A stretch of 64,000 bases of DNA, taken from contig NZ_FUEZ01000004.1 in assembly GCF_900157365.1 (NCBI RefSeq), forward strand, positions 2,777,066 to 2,841,065, written 5' to 3'. A program made the translations under genes and the position numbers. This document shows positions 16,041-24,282 of the stretch, in pieces (the first letter of the stretch is position 1; each line of letters opens with the position of its first letter). This DNA is from Mycobacterium numidiamassiliense. Its GTDB lineage: Bacteria > Actinomycetota > Actinomycetes > Mycobacteriales > Mycobacteriaceae. The notes under the pieces are model-generated. The model saw only the letters and a program-made list of their open reading frames with translations, was not told the DNA's origin and did not search any database.

Positions 16041-16988
16041 GTGTTTGTGACGACGCGGCAGGCCCGGATCGCCGGCGTGCTGGCCGGCTACCTGGCCGAC
16101 CTCGCGCTGAGCGACCCCAAACGGGGCCATCCGGTCGCGCTGTTCGGTCAGGCGGCGGCCCGGCTGGAGCGATTCAGCTACCGCGACTCGAGACTCGCCG
16201 GAGCGATGCACGTGGGCCTCGCGGTCGGTACCGTGGGCCTGCTCGCGACGGTCGCGCAGCGGTCCGCCGCCCGTCGCGGCCGGCTATGGTCGGGCGCCGC
16301 CACCGCGACGGCCACCTGGGTGGCGCTGGGTGGCACTTCTTTGGGGCGGACCGGGTGGGAGATGGCGGCGGTGTTGGACCGCGGCGACGTCGAGGCGGCG
16401 CGGCGGTTGCTGCCCTCGCTGTGCGGGCGTGATCCGAACCGGCTGGACGAAGAGGGGTTGACCCGCGCGGCGGTGGAGTCGGTCGCGGAGAACACGTCCG
16501 ACGCCCAGGTGGCGCCGCTGCTGTGGGCGGCCGCGGGTGGGGCGCCCGCGGCGCTGGGATACCGCGCCGTCAACACCATGGATTCGATGATCGGGTACCG
16601 CTCTGCGCGCTACAACCGATTCGGTTGGGCCGCAGCGCGATTGGACGATCTGGCCAACTATGCCGGTGCCCGGGTGACCGCCGTGCTGGTAGCGGTCTGC
16701 GCGCCGATCGTCGGCGGATCACCGTTGGGTGCGCTGCGCAGCTGGCAGCGGGACGCGGCGCGTCACCCCAGCCCCAACGCCGGCGTTGTCGAAGCGGCCT
16801 TCGCGGGGGCATTGGGCGTGCGGCTCGGTGGGCCCACCCAATACCTCCATGAGCTGCAGATCCGCCCGACCCTCGGCGACGGCCCGGCGCCCTCGGTCGC
16901 CGACCTGCACCGTGCGGTGGAGCTATCGCGGGCGGTGCAGGCCGCGGCGGCGCTACTGGTCGCTGCCGCGGCCGTGCGGTGGCGTTGA
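16041..16988 (+). CDS. cobD: Adenosylcobinamide-phosphate synthase CobD
   Basis: CobD/CbiB is a membrane protein that attaches aminopropanol, or its phosphate, to adenosylcobyric acid in cobalamin synthesis. The 315 aa product has several hydrophobic segments and family motifs AVNTMDSMIGYRSARY, RLDDLANYAGARVTA and HPSPNAGVVEAAFAGALGV. GTG start at 16041. The stop codon falls within the first unit of the repeat array that follows. Confidence 0.93.
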   Translation: MFVTTRQARIAGVLAGYLADLALSDPKRGHPVALFGQAAARLERFSYRDSRLAGAMHVGLAVGTVGLLATVAQRSAARRGRLWSGAATATATWVALGGTSLGRTGWEMAAVLDRGDVEAARRLLPSLCGRDPNRLDEEGLTRAAVESVAENTSDAQVAPLLWAAAGGAPAALGYRAVNTMDSMIGYRSARYNRFGWAAARLDDLANYAGARVTAVLVAVCAPIVGGSPLGALRSWQRDAARHPSPNAGVVEAAFAGALGVRLGGPTQYLHELQIRPTLGDGPAPSVADLHRAVELSRAVQAAAALLVAAAAVRWR

Positions 16989-17087
16989 GTATGCGGTGGC
17001 GTTGAGTTTGCGGTGGCGGCGTCGAGTGTGCGGCCAGGGCGCCGTCGAGTGTGCGCTGGCGGCGTCGAGTGTGCGGCCAGGGCGCCG
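16981..17087 (+). repeat. GGCGT(T/C)GAGTGTGCG-type degenerate repeats, five units
   Basis: Five copies of a core GGCGTTGAG or GGCGTCGAG followed by tgtgcg or a close variant begin at 16981, 16998, 17018, 17041 and 17061, spaced 17-23 bp. A 27 bp segment is duplicated exactly (17018-17044 and 17061-17087). The array starts inside the cobD stop region and faces the inverted array at 17104-17183. Confidence 0.85.
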
Positions 17088-17103
17088 AAATCGCCGTTTT
17101 CCC

Positions 17104-17183
17104 GCCGTCAGTGCACGCTCAAAGCCGTCAGTGCACGCTCAAAGCCCTCAGCGCACGCTCAACGCCCTCTGCGAACGCTCACT
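17104..17183 (-). repeat. Four tandem 20 bp repeats between cobD and SURF1 gene
   Basis: Units start at 17104, 17124, 17144 and 17164. The first two are identical (GCCGTCAGTGCACGCTCAAA) and the next two diverge. Read on the minus strand they carry GAGCGTGCACTGACGGC, related to the plus-strand units at 16981-17087. The two arrays face each other in inverted orientation. The last unit contains the SURF1 stop codon. Confidence 0.9.
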
Positions 17184-18018
17184 GCCGGCGGCCGTAGCGG
17201 TCGGCGAGCTTCTCCTCGACGGTCATCGGAGTTTCGGGCGTCTGCGCCTGCGCTTCCTGGCGCGCCTCGCGCGCTTCGCGCTCTTGACGGCGGATCCGGA
17301 CCTCGGAGTAGGCGAAATAGCCCAGCCCGATGGGCGCCAGGATGCCGAACGAGATCCACTGGATGCCGTAGGACAGAAACGGCCCGGCGTCCAGATGTGG
17401 CACGCCGATCACGCCGAGCCCACCGGGCTGGTTCTCCACCAGCTGCAGATAGGACCCGGCGAGCGGGGTCTTCGTCAGGGTCGAGACCTGTTCGGTATTG
17501 ATCGAATACACCTGCTGGAAGCCGTCTCTGGTGAATGGGTCCTTGCCCGCCACGGTCGGCTCCGAGTCGCGCAGCCGGGCGGTGATGGTGACCGTCTCCT
17601 GCGGCGGACGGGCGATCGGCGGAACGTGGGAGCCCGGCTCGGGGCGGACGTAACCGCGGTCGACGAGAACGGTCGGCCCGTCGTCGACGGCGAACGGCGC
17701 CAGCACCTCAAAGGCCTGGTCGCCCTCCACGACTCGCAGCCGGGCCAGCAGCTGGACGTCGGGCAGGTAATGGCCGGTCGCCGTCACGCGGCGCCACTGC
17801 GCATTCGGTGCCGACGAATCCTGCTGTGGTAGAAGGGTTTTCAGCGGGACGGGGGCAGTGTTGAGGGAATCCTCGATCTGGTGGTTCTGCCGCGACGTCC
17901 TGCTGTTCTTTCCCAGCTGCCACGGCGCGAGCACCATGAAGCACAGATACGTGAAGGCGATGACCACCAGGATCAGCGCTATCCAGCCCGGCCGCAGCAC
18001 GAATCCCAGGCGACGCAT
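17179..18018 (-). CDS. SURF1-family cytochrome oxidase biogenesis protein, Rv2235 homologue
   Basis: The 279 aa membrane protein has two transmembrane helices: one near the N-terminus (PGWIALILVVIAFTYLCFMV) and one near the C-terminus (SFGILAPIGLGYFAYSEVRI). The extracytoplasmic region between them holds the SURF1 signatures APWQLGKN, VLVDRGYVRPE and LQLVENQPGGLGV. The family aids assembly of heme-copper oxidase. The ATG at 18018 overlaps the ptpA stop (TGATG), marking an operon ptkA-ptpA-surf1. Confidence 0.92.
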   Translation of the reverse strand: MRRLGFVLRPGWIALILVVIAFTYLCFMVLAPWQLGKNSRTSRQNHQIEDSLNTAPVPLKTLLPQQDSSAPNAQWRRVTATGHYLPDVQLLARLRVVEGDQAFEVLAPFAVDDGPTVLVDRGYVRPEPGSHVPPIARPPQETVTITARLRDSEPTVAGKDPFTRDGFQQVYSINTEQVSTLTKTPLAGSYLQLVENQPGGLGVIGVPHLDAGPFLSYGIQWISFGILAPIGLGYFAYSEVRIRRQEREAREARQEAQAQTPETPMTVEEKLADRYGRRQ

Positions 18019-18506
18019 CAACCGTGCCCGTTCTGCGCCAACTGCTCGTCGACCCACTCGTGCAGACCGGGCAGGGCAGCCTCGATGACGGTGAAAACCT
18101 CTTCGAAGTCGGCGTGGTCGCCGTAGTAGGGATCGTCGACGTCGAGGGCATAGGCGGCCGAGCGCGGATCGAACGACCGCAGCATCCGGATCCGGTCGTC
18201 GTCCACCCCCAGCTGCTGCAACTGACGGAAATGATTGCGGCCCAAAGCGATTACGAGATCGGCGGCCAAGTGGTCGTCGTCGACCTGGGCGGCGCGGTGA
18301 TCGGTGGAGTACCCATGGGCACGCAGCACCCGCGCCGCTCGCTCGTCGGCGCCACTGCCGACATGCCAGTTGCCGGTGCCCGCGCTGGTGACCCGCACCG
18401 CGTGCTCGAGACCGCGCGCGCGGAGCTGGTCGGCGAACATCTTCTCGGCCATGGGCGACCGGCAGATGTTTCCGGTGCAGACGAACGTCACGTGTAGCTC
18501 AGACAC
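18018..18506 (-). CDS. ptpA: Low-molecular-weight protein tyrosine phosphatase PtpA
   Basis: PtpA is a secreted LMW tyrosine phosphatase; in M. tuberculosis it dephosphorylates host VPS33B and blocks phagosome maturation. The 162 aa protein has the P-loop CTGNICRS (CX5R; nucleophile Cys10) and the general acid Asp in DDPYYGD, whose two Tyr residues are the sites phosphorylated by PtkA in M. tuberculosis. It overlaps ptkA by 8 bp. It has no export signal, as known for this protein. Confidence 0.96.
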   Translation of the reverse strand: MSELHVTFVCTGNICRSPMAEKMFADQLRARGLEHAVRVTSAGTGNWHVGSGADERAARVLRAHGYSTDHRAAQVDDDHLAADLVIALGRNHFRQLQQLGVDDDRIRMLRSFDPRSAAYALDVDDPYYGDHADFEEVFTVIEAALPGLHEWVDEQLAQNGHG

Positions 18507-19173
18507 CCAACGCCCTCCGCAACTCGTCGATGGTCGCGGCGTGCGTCACGCCGGTGACGGAGAATCCGTCGGGGAAATCTGCCCGCCCATAGCCCCAGCC
18601 GACCACCACCGTGTCGATACCGTGCGCGGCGGCCCCGTGCACGTCGTGGCTGCGGTCGCCGACCATGAGCACCCGCTCGGGCAGCGGATCCAGCTGGGCC
18701 AGGGCGTGGGCCAGCACCTCTTCCTTGCTCTTGCGCGAGCCGTCGGGGCACGCCCCGGCAATGACCTCGAAATGCTGGTCGAGGCCGAAGTGTGCCAGGA
18801 TGCGCTGCGCCGTTGGCTCCAGCTTGGAGGTGGCCACGGCCAGCCGCACGCCGGCACCGCGTAGGTCCGCCAGCAAAGTCTCGACCCCTTCGAACAGGCT
18901 GTTCATCGCCCACCCCCGGGCGCCGTACTCGGCGCGGAATGCCGCGAACGCCGCATCGGCATCCTCGCCAAGGCCCATGGAGTGGAACGTCTCGTCCATG
19001 GGTGGGCCGACGATCATGGCCGTCAGGTCACCCTCGGGCACGGCGGCGCCGATATGGCTGAGTGCGTGCAGGAAGCTGGAGACGATCCCTTCGGCGGAGT
19101 CGGTCAGGGTGCCGTCGAGATCGAATATCACCAGCTGCGGCGCCGCGCCATCGGCTGAGACTGTGCCTGTCAC
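18499..19173 (-). CDS. ptkA: PtkA-like HAD-superfamily protein without the N-terminal disordered domain
   Basis: PtkA of M. tuberculosis (Rv2232) is a tyrosine kinase with a HAD fold that phosphorylates PtpA. Here the HAD core is complete. Motif I is FDLDGTLTDS, motif II lies in AVATSK, the lysine of motif III is in SRKSKEEV, and motif IV is VMVGDRSHDV. The C-terminal GWGYGRADF segment is also conserved. The product is 224 aa from GTG 19173. An in-frame stop about 25 codons upstream rules out the N-terminal disordered region of about 75-80 residues present in M. tuberculosis PtkA. By sequence alone it could equally be a Gph-type phosphatase. Confidence 0.88.
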   Translation of the reverse strand: MTGTVSADGAAPQLVIFDLDGTLTDSAEGIVSSFLHALSHIGAAVPEGDLTAMIVGPPMDETFHSMGLGEDADAAFAAFRAEYGARGWAMNSLFEGVETLLADLRGAGVRLAVATSKLEPTAQRILAHFGLDQHFEVIAGACPDGSRKSKEEVLAHALAQLDPLPERVLMVGDRSHDVHGAAAHGIDTVVVGWGYGRADFPDGFSVTGVTHAATIDELRRALGV

Positions 19174-19323
19174 CCCACCATTGTCGTTGATCGGGTCTTG
19201 TGCGGCGCCGACGGTCTGGCCGGGGACGCGCCCGTTTCATTTCTGGGGGATTCTTACTGTGACTGGCAAACGTTTCCCGGCATACCGTTTTGCCAGCGCC
19301 TGGCACTCGGGAAGGAAACATCC

Positions 19324-20175
19324 ATGACAGAGAGCACCCTCACGGCCGCCGAACAGGCGGAGATCGAAAGAGCCAACGCCTCTGGGCTGACTCCAGTGGT
19401 GTTCGTCCACGGTCTGTGGCTGCTTTCCGGCAGCTGGCAACGCTGGTGCGAGGAGTTCGAGGCCAGTGGCTACGCGACCATAGCTCCCGGCTGGCCCGGC
19501 GATCCGGCCACCGTGCAAGAAGCTTTCCGGCATCCAGAAGTGTTCGCGCACAAGAAGGTTCAAGCGGTCACCGATCACTACCTGGACGCCATCAAGGCGC
19601 TGACGAAGAAGCCTGCGGTCGTTGGTCATTCGTTTGGCGGGTTGATAGCGCAGAAAATCGCCGGTACCGGAGTGTCCGCGGCGACCGTGTCCATCGACAA
19701 CGCGCCGTTCAGAGGTGTTCTGCCGCTGCCGATCTCGTCGCTGAAGTCGTCGTTCCCGGTGCTCGGAAACCCGGCCAACTACGGCAAGGCGATCGCGCTG
19801 ACCCTCGAACAGTTCAAATACGGATGGGCCAACAACCTCGACGACACCGAAGCCAAGGAACTCTACGAAACATTCCACGTGCCGGCGCCGGCCGTGCCGC
19901 TGTTTCAGGCCGCGGTGTCGAATTTCAACCCGCTCAGCGAAACCCGGGTGGACTCCAAGAATCCCAACCGCGGTCCGCTGCTGGTGATCGCAGGCGAAAA
20001 CGACCACACCATACCGCTGGCGATCACCGAGGCCACCTTCAAAATCCAGTCCAAGCACAACCCGGGAGTGACCGAGATCGAGCGGATTCCCGGCCGCGGC
20101 CACTCCCTGGTCATCGACGACGGGTGGAAAGAGGTCGCCGACGTTGCCGTGAAGTTCGTTCAGCGCTTCACCTGA
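19324..20175 (+). CDS. Alpha/beta-hydrolase of unknown substrate
   Basis: The 283 aa cytosolic protein has a complete predicted triad: Ser103 in GHSFGG, Asp near 227 in GENDHT and His near 260 in GRGHS. The oxyanion strand is PVVFVHGLWLLSGSW. The ATG at 19324 is preceded by GGAAGGAAA. It lies between ptkA (divergent) and cobC, where M. tuberculosis has a toxin-antitoxin pair instead, so it is a local replacement. It resembles non-heme chloroperoxidase or esterase-type hydrolases; the activity is unknown. Confidence 0.88.
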   Translation: MTESTLTAAEQAEIERANASGLTPVVFVHGLWLLSGSWQRWCEEFEASGYATIAPGWPGDPATVQEAFRHPEVFAHKKVQAVTDHYLDAIKALTKKPAVVGHSFGGLIAQKIAGTGVSAATVSIDNAPFRGVLPLPISSLKSSFPVLGNPANYGKAIALTLEQFKYGWANNLDDTEAKELYETFHVPAPAVPLFQAAVSNFNPLSETRVDSKNPNRGPLLVIAGENDHTIPLAITEATFKIQSKHNPGVTEIERIPGRGHSLVIDDGWKEVADVAVKFVQRFT

Positions 20176-20250
20176 TTTCGCGCCACTGCCGTTTGGGCTG
20201 TTCTCGCGGTCGCGTGATCCGCCGCGCGGCGGCGCACTAGTGTTTCACGG

Positions 20251-21321
20251 ATGGCGAGTCTGGACCCGAGCGCGCTTGCCGCGGCGCGCTATCACGGTGA
20301 CCAGGCCGTCGCGCCCGGCATGCTGGACTTCGCCGTCAATGTGCGTCATCCGCGACCGCCGGGCTGGCTGATAGAGCGGCTGGCCGCCCGGCTGCCCCAT
20401 CTCGCGGGTTACCCCAGTGCCCAGGACCAGCGCCGCGCGCAGGACGCGGTCGCGCAGCGGCACGGCCGGGCCCGCGAGGAGGTGCTGCCGTTGGCCGGTG
20501 TGGCCGAAGGTTTCGCCTTGTTGCCCAACCTTCGTCCGGCGCTGGCGGCGATCGTCGCGCCCTCGTTCACCGAGCCGGCCGTGACGCTGAGCGCGGCCGG
20601 AGTGCCGGTGCACCACGTGGTGCTCGAGCCGCCGTTCGTCCTCGACGGGGTGATGGATGCCGTGCCCGAGGACGCCGACCTGGTCGTCGTGGGCAATCCG
20701 ACGAACCCGACCTCGGTGCTGCACACCCGCGAACAGCTGCTGGCATTGCGCAGGCCGGGCCGAATCGTGGTGGTCGACGAGGCGTTCGCCGATTCGGTTC
20801 CGGGCGAGCCGGCGTCGTTGGCCGGTATCTCGCTACCCGATGTGTTGGTGCTGCGCAGCCTGACCAAGACGTGGTCGTTGGCCGGCCTGCGAGTGGGCTA
20901 CGCGCTTGGCTCGCCAGAAGTGTTGGAGCGATTGACCGCTCAGCGACCGCATTGGCCGGTGGGCACGCTGCAGCTGACGGCCATCGAAGCCTGTTGTGCC
21001 GCCGACGCGGTCGCCGATGCCGCCGCCGATGCCATACGGCTGGCGCAGTTGCGCACCGAGATGGTGGTCGGTCTGACCTCGGTGGGTGCCGATATCGTCG
21101 CGGGGCAAGCGCCCTTTGTCCTGTTCCGATTGCCGGACGCCGCCCACATACGAACAAGCCTGCAGCGCAGGGAGATTGCCGTTCGGCGTTGTGATACCTT
21201 CGTCGGCCTGGACGAGCGGTACCTGCGGGCCGCCGTGCGCCGGGAGTGGCCGCTGCTGGTGCAGGCCATCCACGAGATCTCCCAGGTATCGATGTGCGCG
21301 AGCAAGGGGGGACATCGGTGA
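20251..21321 (+). CDS. cobC: Putative aminotransferase CobC (threonine-phosphate decarboxylase-like)
   Basis: This 356 aa fold-type I PLP enzyme is the Rv2231c homologue. The PLP lysine is in SLTKTWSLAGLRVGYALG, and VVVGNPTNPTSVLH is the substrate/PLP loop. Annotated as CobC/CobD-like, it is thought to make aminopropanol phosphate for cobalamin, fitting cobD 4 kb away, but histidinol-phosphate aminotransferase-like activity is also possible. Its stop overlaps the next start (GTGA), beginning a four-gene overlapping run. Confidence 0.88.
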   Translation: MASLDPSALAAARYHGDQAVAPGMLDFAVNVRHPRPPGWLIERLAARLPHLAGYPSAQDQRRAQDAVAQRHGRAREEVLPLAGVAEGFALLPNLRPALAAIVAPSFTEPAVTLSAAGVPVHHVVLEPPFVLDGVMDAVPEDADLVVVGNPTNPTSVLHTREQLLALRRPGRIVVVDEAFADSVPGEPASLAGISLPDVLVLRSLTKTWSLAGLRVGYALGSPEVLERLTAQRPHWPVGTLQLTAIEACCAADAVADAAADAIRLAQLRTEMVVGLTSVGADIVAGQAPFVLFRLPDAAHIRTSLQRREIAVRRCDTFVGLDERYLRAAVRREWPLLVQAIHEISQVSMCASKGGHR

Positions 21322-22457
21322 GTGTGCGGCTATCCGACGTGATCGACGTGCTCGACGAGGCCTACCCGCCGCGGCTCGCCCAGTCGTGGGATTCGGTCGG
21401 CCTGGTGTGTGGCGACCCCGACGAGGTGCTGGACTCGGTGACCATCGCTGTGGATGCGACGCCGGCAGTCGTCGACGAGGTTCCCGAGGACGGCCTGCTG
21501 CTGGCCCATCATCCGCTGCTGTTGCGCGGCGTCGATACGGTCGCGGCCAGCACTCCCAAGGGCGCCCTCGTGCACCGCCTGATCCGAACCGGGCGTTCGC
21601 TGTTCACCGCACACACCAACGCCGACTCGGCAGCACCGGGAGTGTCCGATGCGCTGGCCGAGGCCCTGGGTCTCACCGTCGAAGCCGTGCTCGAGCCGCT
21701 CGCGGCGACCGCGGATCTGGACAAGTGGGTGATCTACGTGCCGCGCGAGAACGCGGAAGCCGTGCAGGCGGCGGTGTTTGACGCCGGCGCCGGTCAAATC
21801 GGCGACTATTCGCACTGCAGCTGGAGCGTCAGCGGTATCGGGCAGTTCCTGCCACATGTTGGGGCCTCACCGGCGGTGGGCAGCATCGGCCACGTCGAGC
21901 GGGTGGACGAAGACCGGTTCGAGGTCGTCGCACCCGCGCGAGTGCGGACCGATGTCCTGTCGGCGCTGCGCGCCGCCCATCCCTACGAGGAGCCCGCCTT
22001 CGACATCTTCGCGATGGTGCCGCCGCCCAGCGACGCCGGGCTGGGTCGCGTCGGCGTGCTGCCACGACCGGAACCGTTGCGCGCGTTCGTCTCCCGAGTC
22101 GGCGCCGCGCTGCCGCGGACGTCCTGGGGGGTGCGCGCCGCGGGCGATCCTGACACCGTGGTATCACGGGTCGCGGTCTGCGGCGGCGCCGGAGACTCGC
22201 TGCTGTGCACTGCATCGCGCGCGGGTGTGCAGGCCTATGTCACGGCCGACCTGCGCCACCACCCGGCCGACGAGCATCGCCGGGCGTCGGAAGTAGCCCT
22301 GGTCGACGTCGCGCACTGGGCAAGCGAATTCCCGTGGTGTGACCAGGCCGCCGGCGTGCTGCGGTCCCATTTCGGGACGGCGCTGGGGGTCCGCGTGTCC
22401 ACACTGCGCACCGACCCGTGGAATCTTGGCGATGCTAGCGGGGGAGAAGAGTCATGA
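21318..22457 (+). CDS. NIF3-like dinuclear-metal protein, Rv2230c homologue
   Basis: The 379 aa protein belongs to the NIF3/YqfO family with the central inserted domain. Metal-binding residues are recognisable in LLAHHPLLLRG and in the C-terminal DVAHWASEFPW. The family is annotated as GTP cyclohydrolase I type 2-like, but the biochemical role is unsettled. GTG 21318 is chosen because AAGGGGGG lies just upstream and it overlaps the cobC stop by 4 bp; the length then equals that of Rv2230c. Confidence 0.92.
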   Translation: MSVRLSDVIDVLDEAYPPRLAQSWDSVGLVCGDPDEVLDSVTIAVDATPAVVDEVPEDGLLLAHHPLLLRGVDTVAASTPKGALVHRLIRTGRSLFTAHTNADSAAPGVSDALAEALGLTVEAVLEPLAATADLDKWVIYVPRENAEAVQAAVFDAGAGQIGDYSHCSWSVSGIGQFLPHVGASPAVGSIGHVERVDEDRFEVVAPARVRTDVLSALRAAHPYEEPAFDIFAMVPPPSDAGLGRVGVLPRPEPLRAFVSRVGAALPRTSWGVRAAGDPDTVVSRVAVCGGAGDSLLCTASRAGVQAYVTADLRHHPADEHRRASEVALVDVAHWASEFPWCDQAAGVLRSHFGTALGVRVSTLRTDPWNLGDASGGEES

Positions 22458-23191
22458 AAGCCGAAATAGCACAACAACGTTCGCTCCTGGAGCTGTCCGA
22501 GGTGGATGCTGAGCTGTCTCGCATCGCGCATCGGGCCGGGCATCTGCCGCAGAGCGAGGCCATTGAGAAGATGCAGGCCGAGCACATCGCCGCCGGCGAT
22601 CGGGTGGCGGCGGTAAACATGGCGATCGAGGACTTGGATACCCAGGTGTCGCGGTTCGAGTCCGAGATCGATGCGGTGCGCCAGCGCGAAGAGCGGGACC
22701 GGTCCCTACTGCAGTCGGGGGGGACCGACGCCAAGCAGTTGGCCGACCTGCAACACGAACTCGAAACACTCGAACGCCGGCAGGGCAGCCTGGAAGATTC
22801 GCTGCTGGAGGTGATGGAGCGGCGCGAGGAGCTGCAAAGCCAGCTGGCCGGCGAGCAAAGCGCCATCGAGGCGCTGCAAGCGGACCTGGCCAGCGCGCAG
22901 CAGGCCCTCGACGCGGCCCGTGCCGAACTCGAACAGGCCCGCCAGTCCCATTCGTCGCGACGTGACGCGTTGGCCGCGACACTGGATCCCGACGTGTCGG
23001 CCGCCTACGAACGTCAGCGCGCCGGGGGAGGAGCCGGCGCCGCGCGTCTGCTGGGCCACCGGTGCGGCGCCTGCCGGATCGAGATCGACCGTGGCGAGAT
23101 GGCCCGCATCACGGCGGCCGCCGAGGACGAGCTGGTGCGCTGCCCCGAGTGCGGTGCAATCCTGTTGCGGATCAAGGGAATCAGCCAGTGA
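22454..23191 (+). CDS. Coiled-coil protein with C-terminal zinc ribbon, Rv2229c homologue
   Basis: This 245 aa protein is mostly a long helical hairpin. Two coiled-coil arms cover residues about 1-180 (ELSEVDAELSRIAHRAGHL and later ELEQARQSHSSRRDAL). It ends in a C4 zinc ribbon, CGACRIEI ... CPECGAIL. This is the CT398 / DUF164-type family, seen next to RNase H genes and of unclear function. ATG start overlaps the previous stop (ATGA). Confidence 0.93.
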   Translation: MKAEIAQQRSLLELSEVDAELSRIAHRAGHLPQSEAIEKMQAEHIAAGDRVAAVNMAIEDLDTQVSRFESEIDAVRQREERDRSLLQSGGTDAKQLADLQHELETLERRQGSLEDSLLEVMERREELQSQLAGEQSAIEALQADLASAQQALDAARAELEQARQSHSSRRDALAATLDPDVSAAYERQRAGGGAGAARLLGHRCGACRIEIDRGEMARITAAAEDELVRCPECGAILLRIKGISQ

Positions 23192-24282
23192 AGGTTGTCA
23201 TCGAAGCCGACGGCGGATCGCGCGGCAACCCCGGCCCGGCCGGCTACGGCGCCGTGGTGCACACCGGGGACCGCTCGGCCGTGCTGGCCGAGTCCAAACA
23301 AGCAATCGGCACCGCGACGAACAACGTCGCCGAATACCGCGGCCTGATAGCCGGTTTGGACGATGCCCTTCGGCTGGGTGCCACCGAGGCCGAGGTCTTC
23401 CTGGATTCCAAGCTGGTGGTCGAACAGATGTCCGGGCGCTGGAAAGTCAAGCACCCCGACCTGGCCGAGCTGCACGCGCAGGCTCGCGCACTGGCATCGC
23501 GGTTCGACCGGATCAGCTACCAGTGGATGCCGCGGGCCCACAACGCGCACGCCGATCGATTGGCCAACGAGGCGATGGACGCCGCCGATGACCAGGTCCA
23601 GAAGCCCGAGATTCCGGAGCCCGCGAAAGCGGTTGCGGCACAACCATCGCCGGGATGGAGCGGTGCACGCGGCACCCCTACCCGGCTGCTGTTGCTGCGA
23701 CACGGACAAACCGAGTTGTCGGTGGAACGTCGCTATTCCGGACGGGGTAATCCCGAACTGACGGAGCTGGGCCGGCGCCAGGCCGCGGCCGCGGCAGGCT
23801 ATCTGGCGGAGCGCGGCGGAATCGCCGCGGTGGTGTGTTCGCCGCTGCAGCGCGCGTACGACACCGCCGCCGCGGCCGCGAAGGCGCTGGGCCTGGACGT
23901 GACCGTGGACGACGACCTGATCGAGACCGACTTCGGCGCCTGGGAGGGACTGACTTTTCTCGAGGCCGCCGAGCGTGATCCCGAACTGCATCGTCGCTGG
24001 TTGCGCGACACCGGCACGCAGCCGCCGGACGGCGAAAGCTTCGACGAGGCCTTGGACCGGGTGCACCGGGCGCGAGCGCGGATCATCGCCAACCATCAAG
24101 GCACCACGGTGCTGGTGGTGTCACACGTGACGCCGATCAAGATGATGTTGCGCCTGGCCCTGGACGCCGGGTCGGGCATTCTGTACCGGTTGCACCTCGA
24201 CCTGGCATCGTTGAGCATCGCCGAATTCTATTCCGACGGAGCGTCTTCGGTGCGGCTGGTGAATCAGACCAGCTATCTCTAG
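23188..24282 (+). CDS. Bifunctional RNase HI / histidine phosphatase, Rv2228c homologue
   Basis: The 364 aa fusion has an N-terminal type I RNase H domain (residues 1-135; EADGGSRGNPGPAGYG with the first catalytic Asp, then NNVAEYRGLI, and HNAHADRLANEAM). A proline/alanine linker connects it to a C-terminal histidine phosphatase domain (LLRHGQTELS near 170, then VSHVTPIK). In M. tuberculosis the N-terminal half cleaves RNA of RNA:DNA hybrids and the C-terminal half has alpha-ribazole phosphatase/acid phosphatase activity, linking it to the cobC context. GTG start overlaps the preceding stop. It converges with the DUF6941 gene, overlapping it by 4 bp. Confidence 0.95.
   Translation: MKVVIEADGGSRGNPGPAGYGAVVHTGDRSAVLAESKQAIGTATNNVAEYRGLIAGLDDALRLGATEAEVFLDSKLVVEQMSGRWKVKHPDLAELHAQARALASRFDRISYQWMPRAHNAHADRLANEAMDAADDQVQKPEIPEPAKAVAAQPSPGWSGARGTPTRLLLLRHGQTELSVERRYSGRGNPELTELGRRQAAAAAGYLAERGGIAAVVCSPLQRAYDTAAAAAKALGLDVTVDDDLIETDFGAWEGLTFLEAAERDPELHRRWLRDTGTQPPDGESFDEALDRVHRARARIIANHQGTTVLVVSHVTPIKMMLRLALDAGSGILYRLHLDLASLSIAEFYSDGASSVRLVNQTSYL

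Noticed and set aside
17104..17183. Regular 20 bp repeats that might be a small CRISPR array
   Set aside because: The units are directly adjacent with no spacers, and there are no cas genes in the window.
17013..17501. Open frames through the cobD-SURF1 repeat region
   Set aside because: Their products are translations of the repeats (SARSKP-like units), overlap SURF1 antisense and have no start signal.
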